Source: Effrenium voratum
Taxonomy: Eukaryota; Sar; Dinophyceae; Suessiales; Symbiodiniaceae
Reading direction: 5' to 3'
NCBI GenBank assembly: GCA_963377175.1
Contig: CAUJNA010001425.1
Coordinates: 1-64,000, forward strand
Length of the DNA stretch: 64,000 bases
The translations under genes were made by a program, and so were the position numbers. A model generated the notes under the pieces. That model saw only the letters and a program-made list of their open reading frames with translations, did not search any database and was not told where the DNA came from. Of the stretch, positions 11,097 through 20,600 are shown piece after piece. Every line of letters starts with the position of its first letter. Position 1 is the stretch's first letter.

Positions 11097-11218
11097 GTTT
11101 AACAATTACCACCAGCACAACAAAGCACGCACAGGCAAGGGCGCGGGTCAAGCAGTTTCGCATGCTCGGACCAATCTTTTTTTATCGGAGACAGAAAAGG
11201 ATGACGAGCCAGGCTAGC
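11097..11218. promoter_or_regulatory. Divergent intergenic region of the PLV
   Basis: A gap of about 120 bp between the two divergent starts. It contains a T-rich run (CAATCTTTTTTTATCG) and AGTTTCGCATGCTCGGAC, both kept in the copy at 49.03-49.06 kb, and GGAGACAGAAAAGG, kept at 51.47 kb. In that second copy more than 2.3 kb of satellites separates the two conserved ends. Shared flanks in both copies support a bidirectional promoter, inferred from position only. Confidence 0.45.
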
Positions 11219-11731
11219 ATGTGGAAGTTGGGCGAGGTGCGCTCCAATGCTAAGGGTGGCAAATTCTTGTGCTTGGAGCCGCTGTTTTGGCAGAGCGAAG
11301 CTTCGCTGGAAATCCCATGGGAGCCCAGGGCCTTCTCCGAGGGGCAGCGCCCCAGCGTGAGCTTTGCAACCGATGAGCGCGCGAGGCTCTTCTGGGAGCG
11401 GGCCGAGACCGATCTGGTCGAGCAGCTGGCGGCCGCATCCGAGCGCGTCTTCGACGCAAAGCTCACGCCCGAGGCTGTGCGCCAGCGGCTGCTGCCCTCT
11501 GTGAGGCAATCGCGCGGCGGCGATTGGATGCTGAAAGCCAAGCTGCCGGCCCACGCGCGCTTCTGGATCGCCGGCGGCACGTTTGCGGACCGCCCCGCCG
11601 AGCTGGCTCACAGCGCCGCGCGCGTTAGGCTGAGAGCTCGCAGCTTGTGGTTGATGAGCGGCATGTGCGGGTTGAGCCTTGAGGTCACAGATCTGCGTGT
11701 GGAGCCACCTTCTCGAGAGTGCCCGCTGTGA
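11219..11731 (+). CDS. PLV small protein 1 (hypothetical)
   Basis: About 170 residues. It opens MWKLGEVRSNAKGGKFLCLE and ends SLWLMSGMCGLSLEVTDLRV plus a short Cys-containing tail. The closing pattern, an aromatic/Leu strand followed by GLSLEV, resembles the last strands of OB-fold single-stranded-DNA-binding proteins of viruses, but this is a weak pattern call. The start at 11,219 is preferred to 11,201 because the degenerate copy at 51,506 keeps only this ATG. The stop abuts the next gene. Next to a polymerase, an SSB role would make sense but is inferred. Confidence 0.55.
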   Translation: MWKLGEVRSNAKGGKFLCLEPLFWQSEASLEIPWEPRAFSEGQRPSVSFATDERARLFWERAETDLVEQLAAASERVFDAKLTPEAVRQRLLPSVRQSRGGDWMLKAKLPAHARFWIAGGTFADRPAELAHSAARVRLRARSLWLMSGMCGLSLEVTDLRVEPPSRECPL

Positions 11732-11778
11732 TTTCTTCCGATGCCGCAGCCTTTTTTCGCTCAGTAGAAAAATTCAGA

Positions 11779-12387
11779 ATGGCCACCTACGTCCTGGAGC
11801 GCCGCGAGCAGCTGAGGCCTGTGCTGAAGGCCGCCGTTGATGCCGAGGCGCTGAAGCGGGGAGCCTCTCGGGAGGAGGTGAGCCGCCTGCACGATGAGCT
11901 CGCTCGGGGAGCGCCCGTGCTGGAGCGGCTGATTGCAGATGGGCTCGCTGGCAGGTTCCCGGCGGAGGAGGTCGACATCCAGAACTGGAAGGAGATGCTG
12001 AAGCGGGCGCAAGACCTGCAGCTTAAGCTTCGCAAGCGCTTGAACCAGCGCGCGGCCCGCAGCAGCCCCGCCATGGCCGAGGAGCGCCAGGAGGAGAGCT
12101 GGGCGCCGATGGAAGCGCTCCGCGAGAAGCGCGAGGCCCTGAGGCAGCGCCGCATCCGCACGCGCGATGTCGCGACGCTGGCCCAGATCGAGAGGGAGCT
12201 CTTCGAGGTGGAGGAGCAGCTCGTCAGCAAGAAGATCGCTGAGCGGCTGCCGGTCTCGCTGGCTGCCAAGAGCGCAACCCTCGCCGCCTTGGAGCGGCTT
12301 GAGAAGGCGCGCAAGGAGCTGGACGAGGCCTCCAGAGAGCTCCTCGCTGCGCTGAACCTGCAGGGCAGCGCCACCGACTCGCTGTGA
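11779..12387 (+). CDS. PLV small protein 2, coiled-coil (hypothetical)
   Basis: About 202 residues from MATYVLERREQLRPVLKAAV, with long charged heptad segments (ELFEVEEQLVSKKIAE, LERLEKARKELDEASRELL). It begins 48 bp after the preceding stop. A decayed homologue at 51.85-52.08 kb retains the ELCEVEEQLVSK and KARKELEE phrases in the same gene order. No catalytic motif is visible. It may be a replication accessory or structural protein; the function is unknown. Confidence 0.55.
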   Translation: MATYVLERREQLRPVLKAAVDAEALKRGASREEVSRLHDELARGAPVLERLIADGLAGRFPAEEVDIQNWKEMLKRAQDLQLKLRKRLNQRAARSSPAMAEERQEESWAPMEALREKREALRQRRIRTRDVATLAQIERELFEVEEQLVSKKIAERLPVSLAAKSATLAALERLEKARKELDEASRELLAALNLQGSATDSL

Positions 12388-12514
12388 GTGATCCGGGATA
12401 GAACAGAAGCCAGGACAGAACGCTACAGAAAAAAAGAAGCGCCCGTCCGACCGACTGAATATTTTATTATTTTTCTATAGAAAGCAATTTATTCGGCTCA
12501 AACCAATTCGCGCC
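12388..12514 (+). promoter_or_regulatory. AT-rich upstream region of polymerase
   Basis: An otherwise GC-rich block drops into an AT-rich run (TATTTTATTATTTTTCTATA, about 12,458-12,478) about 40 bp before the polymerase ATG at 12,515. Such a local AT island in front of the replication gene is a plausible promoter or terminator. No defined motif was recognised. Confidence 0.3.
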
Positions 12515-13620
12515 ATGACCTCCGAGCTGTCTGATCTCATCTGGGGCCGCCTGGGCCTCGCCGCCGTCCGGGCGGTGCCTCTGGAGGAGCCGCGCGCTCC
12601 CAGCGCCGAGGCCGCTGTGACAGAGCTGCGCCCGCGCGGGGCCGCTTGGACCCGCGAGCTGCGGCTGCGCCCTCTTCCTGGGCAGCAGGTCTTCACCATC
12701 GACGCCATGCGGCTGCTGGTGGACCGGCTCCAAGACCTGCTGGCGATTCGGCTGCCCTTCCTCGCGAAGGTCAGCTTCCAGATCCTGCTGACGCGCCCGG
12801 CTGCGAACGATGAGGACGAGGACAGGGTGGAGCTCACGCACTACTTCCTCAGGCTGGCGCCGTGGATCGTGAGGCCCGCGTCTCCGTCGGCCCGCGCCGG
12901 AACCATGATGGCGGCCATCAGGACGAAGTTCGAGGTGGCGCTCGAGCGCTCCCGCTTCCCCGAGTCCGACTGGACCGTCGTGGGCATCACGGCGGCGTAT
13001 CTGCTGACCGCGCCCTCGCAGCAGCTGGCCGACATGCCCGCGCCCCCGCCGCCCAACGAGGCGGGAGGCTGCTGGAAGGAGCTGCCCGAGACCCTGGCCA
13101 AGAAGAAGGCCATCTGGAACCCTCAGAACGAGGACCACCGCTGCTTCATGTGGTGCGTCCTCGCCCACTGCCTCGGGGTCGAGGGGCTCACCTGGCAGGA
13201 GCGGAAAAAGACCGTGAGCTGCTCGGGCTCCTTCTTCTACCCCGAGCTGGCCGGCCGCCGAGGACGCCGCCCCGCGGGCTGGCAGCCCGCTCTGGCCGAC
13301 GCGGGGGTGGACTTCTCTGGCCTGCCGACGGACCGCCCCGTGAACTTCGACGACATAGAGGCCTTCGAGCTCCGCAACGCCGGGCGGGTGGAGGTCTTCG
13401 TCTTCGTGTGGCAGCAGACCCTGTGGACGGACGGGCTGGAGTACTACCACGTCCTCCAGCAGCGCGCCCCGAGCGGCACGGGCGTCGTCCGGCACACCGT
13501 GCTGCTTCTCCTGCACAGCGGCCACTACAGCCTGATCCACAACTTCCAGGCGCTGGCCGGCAGGCAGGGGCTGACCCTGGGAGCCACGCCCACCAACACC
13601 GGCGGCTGCATGGAGTACAA
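12515..13620 (+). pseudogene. DNA polymerase B N-terminus, second copy (truncated)
   Basis: An intact reading frame covering the polymerase N-terminus: MTSELSDLIWGRLG at the start, then the MAAIRTKFEVALERS block identical to window position 2 onward, CFMWCVLAHCLG and HYSLIHNFQAL. It stops abruptly after GGCMEYK at about 13,620, where the first copy continues into its zinc finger; the downstream sequence becomes antisense fibre DNA. This copy supplies the correct frame for the broken opening of the first copy and gives the gene's start. It is a truncation by rearrangement, not a complete small gene. Confidence 0.9.
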
Positions 13621-13621
13621 G

Positions 13622-13878
13622 TAGGCGATGGAGCCGTTCATGGCGAGCTCGGAGGCCAGCGCTGCGGCGGTGACGGCTCCCAGAGCGTTGGCCACCTTGG
13701 TGTCGACCTCCAGCGGCGTGATCCTCGCCGCTATGTCTAGGGAGTGCTGGTCCACCACCGTCTTGAGGCCGTAGTTGGCCGCCACCGTGGCCAGCGTGGC
13801 GTTGTTGGCCGAGGCGATGGAGCTGTTCATGGCCGCCGTGGTGCTGTAGTTGGACAGCTTCAGGTCCACGCCGTCCGC
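13622..13878 (-). pseudogene. Fibre gene fragment
   Basis: The antisense frame reads LKLSNYSTTAAMNSSIASAN and LDIAARITPLEVDTKVANAL, matching the stalk region of the fibre copies at 15.5-15.8 and 53.3-53.5 kb. It is wedged between the polymerase truncation (13,620) and an integrase half (13,879), so both ends are rearrangement junctions. Confidence 0.85.
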
Positions 13879-14293
13879 TGGCGAACTCGTTGCCCAGGTC
13901 GGTCGTGACCACGAAGTTCTTGTCGTCCCCCGTCAGCTCCTGCGTGGCACGCTTGGTGGCCCGGCCGACCGTCTCGGCGTTCTTGTTCTGCAGAGGTTCC
14001 ACGGCAGCCTCCCGGGTGAAGACGTCCATCACCACCAGGCCATACTTCGTCTTCCCCCGCGTGTTCTGGCTGAAGTCGATGAGGTCGGCCTGCAGCCGGT
14101 CGTTCGGCCCCTCGGCGGCCGATTTGCCCAGCGCACGCGGCCGGGGCGCCTGCACCTGCCGGCCCACGTCGGCCTTCAGCGCCTCGAAGGCCATGGCCTG
14201 CGTCACGTCAAGGTCGCGCTGCCTCGCAAGTCGGTACAGCTTCCGCGGGTCCCGCACGTTGAAGTCGTCGGCCAGGTTCCTCAGCGCCTCCAT
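13879..14293 (-). pseudogene. Integrase type 2, N-terminal half
   Basis: Starts at MEALRNLADDFNVRDPRKLY and includes NDRLQADLIDFSQN (first Asp) and VVTTDLGNEFA (second Asp). It differs from the type 1 integrase at 5.7-6.7 kb. The C-terminal part with the third acidic position is missing here, but is found at 56,775-57,322 in a fragment that shares exactly the last 38 bp of this half. The ATG follows the fibre stop (14,296-14,298) by 2 nt, mirroring the fibre-integrase order of the first copy. Confidence 0.82.
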
Positions 14294-14295
14294 GT

Positions 14296-16165
14296 TTACT
14301 TGTTCTTCGGCCCCCGCTGGGCCTGCCAGGCTTCCAACTCGTCCAGCCGGGCCTGGAAGCCCTTGCACACCCCCCAGAGCACGCTGGTGAGGTGCGAGTA
14401 GTCAAGCGTGATCATCTCCGTGCCGTCGCTCCACCTGGCGGTGCAGGTTCTCCTCCACGTGTTGCCGGTCTCCAGGGTTGCGTCCAGGATCTGGAGGCCG
14501 TAGACGTCCACCGACGTTGTCGGCCTCAGACATGTACACCACGAAGTTGGAGGCCGTGCCGAGCCGGTAGCGGCAGGCGGTTCGCCGCCAGGGTCAGGGT
14601 GTAGGTGTAGCCGTCCACACTTCCTCCGCGGTGTGCGTGGCCAGGACCACGCTGCAGCCGCTGCTGGGGCGAACCGTCCAGTTTGACAGTGAGACGTCCG
14701 TGGGGCCCAGGATCTGCTCTCCTTTGGCGGCCACCACCTCGTTGGCTCCGTCGTCCGGAAAGCGCACGGATTTGCAGGGCCGAGGCCGGCCCGCAAGGCC
14801 GTCTACTTGTGCGATGGTGTAGTAGCTGAGCAGCGCGGCTGCGATGCTCGGGGCCGTTGCCGTGTCCTGGTCTGCGATCACAGCCGCGCTGCTGGCCTAC
14901 TACACCTCCTCACAAGTGGACGCCCTGTTGGAAGACTACCGCACGGGCGCGGCACAGGACACGCAGACGCAGGCGGCCATCGCGGGCGCGCTCTGGCCTA
15001 CAGGCGGGCCCGGACCAGGACGTCTTCACAACCAACCAAATCACCTCGGCGCTGGTGGCGTACCATTCAGCCGTCCGCGTCCTGCGCCGTTCCGGTTCGG
15101 TAGTCTCCCAACAGAGTGTCCACTTTGAGGAGGTGTAGTAGGCCAGCAAGCTGTTATAGCAGCGTCAGTCCGCCGTGGAGCAGCAGTCTGCCGTGATGCT
15201 CAGCGTGTCGTCGGTCGCCGTTGGCCAGCGCAGCAGAGAGAGGAGCCATGAAGTGCAGGTTGCGAACGACGTTGCTTCCGCGAAGGAGCTCCCAAGTTGT
15301 GAAGCCCGCCCGGCCGGCGCGGAAACAACTCCGCTGCCGGAAAGCTGCAGGGCGGCGAGCTCCGCGAGGATTGCGTCGAGGGCGCTCTGCGCGGCGTTCG
15401 TGGCGTGTGAGGCCAGCAGCGTCGCGTCGGCCTTGCCCCCCTACTGCGTTTAGGAGGGCCGCTGCTATTTTAGAGTCCACCAGAGGAAGTGTCCACGGCC
15501 GACTGCAGGGCGTACGCCGCCAACTACTAGACATAGCGGCGAGGATCACGCTGGAGGTGGACACCAAGGTGGCCAACGCTCTCCTGGGGGCCGTCACCGC
15601 CGCGGCGCTAACCTCCAAGCTCGCGAGCAGAGACGCCACCATCTCGGGGCTGCAGGCCTCCAAGGCGGACGCCAGCCACTGTGGCGTTGTTGGCCGAGGC
15701 TATGGAGCCGTTCATGGCCGCTGTGGTGCTGTAGTTGGACAGCTTCAGGTCCACGTCCGGGGTGCTCTTTGTGGCCACCACGCCCTCCAGCGCGTCGAAG
15801 GCCGACTGGTCTGCCTTGTTGGAGAGACCCGTGGTCAGCGAGCTCTGCAGCGCGGCGATGCTTCCGTGCGCGGCCACCTGGCCGTCCGTGGTGGCCAGGG
15901 CCGCCGCCGTGGCCAGGGGCGCAATTGCCGGCGCCAGCGCGCTGCTGTCCAGCTTTGAGGCCAGCTCTGCGGTGACTCTGTCGTTCAGGGACTGGATGGC
16001 AGCCGCGTTGTTGCCGGAGGCTGCCGTGTTCACCGCCAGGTCCGTTACTTGCGCGTAGGGCGTCAGAGCCAGGGCCAGCTGCCCTGCGGTGACGTGCGTG
16101 CCGTCAGTCACCTCTCCGTTGTCCAGGACCTCCGGGATATTGCCGGTGACAGGTCCTTCAAACAT
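14296..16165 (-). pseudogene. Fibre gene, second copy, with internal inversions and deletions
   Basis: The N-terminus is preserved: MFEGPVTGNIPEVLDNGEVT from 16,165, then the stalk (LATTDGQVAAHGSIAALQSS, LSNKADQSAFDALEG). The C-terminus is preserved as LWGVCKGFQARLDELEAWQA and RGPKNK. In between the gene is scrambled: about 15,480-15,680 and 14,875-15,070 carry stalk segments in the opposite (+) orientation (DTKVANALLGAVTAAALTSK; ITAALLAYYTSSQVDALLED), and the beta-sandwich and shaft are reduced to remnants (14.39-14.87 kb). No S74 chaperone core is visible in this copy. Confidence 0.8.
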
Positions 16166-16181
16166 GTTTACATATGTTTTC

Positions 16182-16257
16182 GCCGACGCCTTAGTCCAGT
16201 GGCTAAGGCGTCGGCCAAGGAGCTTTGCGCTTCTTACTCCGCACAGGGCTCGATTCC
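16182..16257. other. tRNA-like A/B-box hairpin upstream of fibre gene
   Basis: A perfect 9-bp inverted repeat (GCCGACGCC / GGCGTCGGC, 16,182-16,190 and 16,207-16,215) encloses TAGTCCAGTGG, close to a Pol III A box. GGCTCGATTCC at 16,247-16,257 is one base from the B-box consensus. A second copy lies at 57,619-57,675, also just upstream of a fibre ATG, lacking about 24 bp between the boxes. No proper acceptor stem or anticodon arm is seen, so it is a tRNA-derived element or coincidence rather than a tRNA gene. Confidence 0.45.
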
Positions 16258-16308
16258 TGCCGCGAGTGCAGTTGAGTACCATTCAGTCCGAACTCCGGCC
16301 GTTCGGAG

Positions 16309-16430
16309 AAGTTTCCTTGTAATCCTCGTGATTCGGGGGTAGTGTGTTTGACTGTTTGACACACCACCCCCTCACAGGCTAGGCTTGTTGGTGTGTCAAA
16401 CACACCAACCCCTCTTCGGCACAAGTTTCC
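16309..16430. mobile_element. Small insertion with 8-bp target duplication
   Basis: AAGTTTCC occurs at 16,309-16,316 and again at 16,423-16,430. The related region at 57.72 kb carries the flank only once, uninterrupted (CGTTATAAGTTTCCGC). The insert of about 106 bp contains partly self-complementary GGTAGTGTGTTTGAC and GTGTGTCAAACACACC phrases. Empty-site comparison plus flanking direct repeats indicates a short non-autonomous insertion. The family is unknown. Confidence 0.6.
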
Positions 16431-16471
16431 GCAAGTACGTGTCACAGTCCGTGGGTGACCTTGAAAGCGAA

Positions 16472-16536
16472 GCCCGCACCAGGCCCGCACCAGGCCCGCG
16501 CCAGGCCCGCACCAGGCCCGCACCAGGCCCGCGCCA
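16472..16536. repeat. 11-bp tandem repeat (AGGCCCGCACC)
   Basis: About six tandem units alternating AGGCCCGCACC and AGGCCCGCGCC, ended by a T run. A minisatellite; no coding meaning. Confidence 0.9.
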
Positions 16537-16999
16537 GGGTTTTTTTCGGATGTGACTCAATTTGATTTGACCGATGGCGCCAATAGCGAGACCTGCGCAC
16601 GATGGAGCCAGTGTCCGACATAATCGGACACTGCTTCGTAGTTGGTGATACAAGTAGTACCGCGCAAGGCGGTGGCGGAAGTTTCTAAAAAAGAACCACT
16701 ATAGGAGGCTTGAACAACCAGGGCAAACATGTTTGGGGCCAAATTGAAAACCAGTCATGTTTTGTTCGTCAGCCAAACGGTCACAAAAGAAATCAACAGG
16801 TCATGTCTTCACAGGCAACTATTCCACCGCTCGGACAAAAACTGGAAAGAAAACCTGGCTGACAGGGAGCCTGCCTGACCGCAAATGTTTGACAAGTCTT
16901 AAGCCTCCATCATTTACCCTTTGTTACCATCCGCCCGCCCGTTGTCCCACCGGCTCTTTTTCCTTTTTATGCGGGCAGATTCACTTTGTCTCTGTTCAA
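16537..16999. other. No recognisable feature
   Basis: Boundary between the PLV block and the minus-strand island. No gene, repeat or element was recognised on either strand. Confidence 0.5.
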
Positions 17000-17099
17000 G
17001 GCAGCACGGTCAGAAAAGACGCATGCTGCCAGGCAAGGCGCACTGCAAGGCACACGGCCTGGCAAGCGCCGGGCGGTCAGAAAAGACGCACCCTGGCGC
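17000..17099 (-). repeat. AGAAAA hairpins, copies 1-2
   Basis: Copy 17,000-17,030: arms GGCAGCACG and CATGCTGCC around GTC-AGAAAA-GAC-G, all paired except one C-A. Copy 17,066-17,099: outer GCGCC pairs with GGCGC. These are the distal 3' copies relative to the minus-strand genes. Confidence 0.85.
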
Positions 17100-17109
17100 A
17101 TCTCAAGCG

Positions 17110-17515
17110 CATTCAGCTTTTGATCTATTTATCTATCTATTTATGCACCTATCTATTTCTTTATCTATTTATCTATCTATCCATCCATCTATCTATTTAT
17201 TTATCTTTTTCTTTCTCTCTCTAACTATCTACTTTCTTTCTAATCTATGTATTTATGTGCTTTCTATCTAATCTAATTTATGGATCTATGTATTTCCTAT
17301 TTAGTCTAATTTGTCGATCGATCTATCTATCTATTTATCTATCTATTTATATCTTTATCTATCTATCTTTCTTTCCTTTTATCTATCTATCTATTTCTTT
17401 CTATCTCTCCTTTTATTTATCTGTTTATCTATCTACTTTCAATCTATAAATTTATCTATTTATTTAATCTAATCTATCTACCTATCTATCTATGTATTTC
17501 TCTATTTGTATCCAA
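17110..17515. repeat. ATCT/CTTT microsatellite tract
   Basis: Irregular tandem ATCT with ATTT and CTTT interruptions. Open frames here are low-complexity artefacts. Confidence 0.9.
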
Positions 17516-17517
17516 AC

Positions 17518-17682
17518 TTGCGAAAGTGCTACGCCTACCGAGAAATCTATATTTGACCTTGCGAAAGTATTGCGCCTGCCACGAAATCTATACTTAAGCT
17601 CGCGAAAATATTGCGCTTGCCACGAAATCTGTATTTCACCTTGCGAAAGTGTTGCGCCTGCTTTGAAATCCGCACTGCACCT
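17518..17682. repeat. About 41-bp tandem repeat, four copies
   Basis: Units beginning CTTGCGAAAGT and containing CGCCTGCCACGAAATCTAT. The last unit overlaps the 3' end of the large minus-strand reading frame and encodes its final residues, so the repeat may have extended or replaced the original stop. Confidence 0.8.
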
Positions 17683-20600
17683 CTTGCGCCGCGGTGCGAA
17701 GCTGGAGACACTCGTCAATGTCATTTTGCTCGAAGTGTTTTTTGGCGTGCAGCGGAGTAAAGGCAACCAAGCCGGGTATGTCTTGGCCTTCGTTGCTGTG
17801 AAACTCAGGGAGCCAGCGGGGAAGGCCTATGAGCATCACGCGGTCATCGCCGTCTGCTGCTCTTTCGTCCGCACGGGCCACAAAGCCTAACTCCTGCAAA
17901 AGCGTGCGAAGATACTGGCTGGCCCGCTGGTCTCGCGCGCGCGGGTCAGCCCCTTTGCTTCCGATCTCCGTGTACCTCAAGTATCGCTGCGCGTTCAGAG
18001 TGGCCATGATGCCGTGTTTTTTGTTGAAGCCATGCCAGTGTGGGCACACGGTGCCAAAGCCCATAAGCTGCTTGTGCCTGCGACATCTTCCAAGAGGGCA
18101 TGTGTCGTGCACCAAGTAGTGCTCGATGTCCCCCGCATCGTTTAAGTATCCAATGGGGCGATACTTTTCACCCCACATGGTGCAGCAAACGGGTCGCACC
18201 ACAGAGCGGGCAGCGTGGTGCCTCTTGCGGTAGTTATGCGCCACCCAGCCGGCATCGGCATCGCCAGGACGCGTGCGCTGCGCTCTGATGCCGCAGCCTA
18301 AAAGAAAGTCATACAAGGCAACATCCCAAGCCTCCTGGCGCGCCAAGTGCACGGAAGCACACATGCCCAGCATGAGCTCCACGTGTGCTCGCAAGTGTGG
18401 ATGCATCACACTGTCGGGCCTCAGCGTGGCCATGATTTCAGCTCCCAAAGCTTGCAAGTGGATTTGCGCTCCAAGGGCTGAGACAGGGGCAGAAAAGCCG
18501 CCTGCGTGGCCAGCAGCAGGGGCAGAAAAGCCGCCTGCGTCTGACATCCACCAAGGCATGCCGAGATTGGATTGCTCGAAAGAGGCTCGCCAGTCCCTTG
18601 AAAGCAGGACGTGCCCCAAAGTCATATCTGCAGGCACCGGCAACGGGACTTGCAAGCAGACATCCGTCTCGGAGATCACATTGTCCCGCGAAGTGTTTAG
18701 GGGCTCACCAGTGTTGTCGCCCCAGTTCACCTCCATCGCCCCGGCCGAGCATCGAATGGCCGGCAAGGCTCTCGGCAAGGGCAAAGCGCCGCTTGCCTCC
18801 AAGTAAACATCGTGCTCCATAAAGGACTGCCGCGGCGGAAGCTCCGGCAGCAAGCCGAGATCGGAAGCAGCCACATGGCGCCGCACCTGCTTCAAGTCTG
18901 CCCGGTAGCCCTCGGGGATCAAAGGATCCCTGCACATAAGCGCGTACTCTTCCGAGAAGGCAGTCTCATCAATTTCGTGCGCCACGTCCTGCTGCGCCGC
19001 CCACCAAGCCTCCCAGTCGGCAGTGTCTGGCAGCAATAAGCGGAGAGCGTTGCCTTGCCAGCAGCTCGGACGCGCCGTCCGGTGGAGCCACGTGACGTAG
19101 CAGTACTTGTGCACCACGGCCAAGATATCAAAATTTTTCGCCTCCTGCAGCGGCAAAGCCACCAGTCTTAAGAAGGTGCTGGACAGCAAAAATGAATAAT
19201 TCAAGGTGAGCACCGACCACATGTAAAGGAAGACCAGACACTGGAAGAGCGCCATGGCCGGCATACCACCAAGAGGCAACTCCGGAAAAACCTCCGCGGC
19301 AACAAGCATACGCTGCAGCGCTGCAAGCTCTTGCTGCAACTCCCGACTAGATGCCAGCAACTCGCTAGCGTAGGCAATCAAGCCTTGAGCGTCCTCCGCG
19401 CTCTGTATGACCCGGAACGAAAGCAAGGTCGCGTCCGAAGTAACGTCAAGCAAGCAGTCCACCCCGCGCCGAGACAGCGTCTGCGCACCTGGCTGAAAGA
19501 GCACGCCTAGTGGGGCATCGCAAGGCAGCACCAAGCACAGCGCGGTGTCCTCCACGTCGGCCGCGGCAGATTGGGCCACCTCTGGCGCGAAGGACACCCT
19601 TTTCTTTTTCTTGGCGCTGGGCGCAGCCGCGGCGTGGGCAGAGTCGTCCTGCACGTCAGCCCACGCAGGTCTGCGAGTCGTGGCTGCTTTCGGGGAGGCG
19701 GTCAGAAAAGACGCACCTTCCCCGGCAGCGGCGGGCAGAAAAGCCGCACCACTGCCAGAGGCTGCTCTTGGGGAAGCGTTCAAAAAAGCCGCAACAGACG
19801 CTGCTTCCGGGGAGGTGGTCAGAAAAGACGCACCATCCCCAGTAGAAATGAAGTGCTCGTGTATTTCCGCTGCAAGCGTGTCCCAAGGCGTGCTGAGCTG
19901 AAAGGGACAGGCGCACAAGCCACAGCGCTCCGGGAAAGCTTGCTGCAGAGCGCGCATGATAGGGCACCAGTGGCGGGCCATACGCACGCGGGAAGCTTGC
20001 TGAAGTACAGCGCGGCCTTGAGCGGTAAGGGCAGCGAGGCCGGCGCCTTCCAGCCAGTCTGCCAGCCAAGCTTTTCTGAGGGGCGTGCCGCGCTCGGCGG
20101 CAGCCGCTTGGATGAACTTGCGCGTGTCGAGGCAAATATCGCTGTAGCCAGCGGATACAGTCGTGGACGTCTCTCGAAGGTCCTTGTCCAACAGCTGCAC
20201 GCTGTGCAAGTGCGCCGGAACTCGGCCGCCAAGGAACATCCGTCGGGTGCGCGACACCACCAGGTCCGCCTGTCGGAAGCAGACTTTCGCCGCCTTGTTG
20301 TCGCGGCATTGAGCTGCTTCGCTCAGCTCCGCTTGCACTCGCCGCTCCGCGGCCCACTGCCAAGTAAACCTTCGCTGCTGGATCCCCAGCAGGTCGTAAA
20401 GAAGCTGGAGCACAAAGTATAGCATCCGCGAAGAGAACACGCTGCGATGCTTGCCAGCATTGCAAAGACAAATCAGCCGGACCTGTGGCACTTTCTTGCC
20501 TTTGCACACGTGGCGCAGCCAGCACACCACAGTCAAAGTCAAGGCCCACATGGCGTTGAACAAATAATTGTCGCCACCCTGCTCGAACTGATGCCAGAGA

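Noticed and set aside
12467..14368. A single 633-codon minus-strand gene
   Set aside because: Only the first part (14,293 to about 13,880) is integrase; the rest is fibre out of phase and antisense to the polymerase N-terminus.
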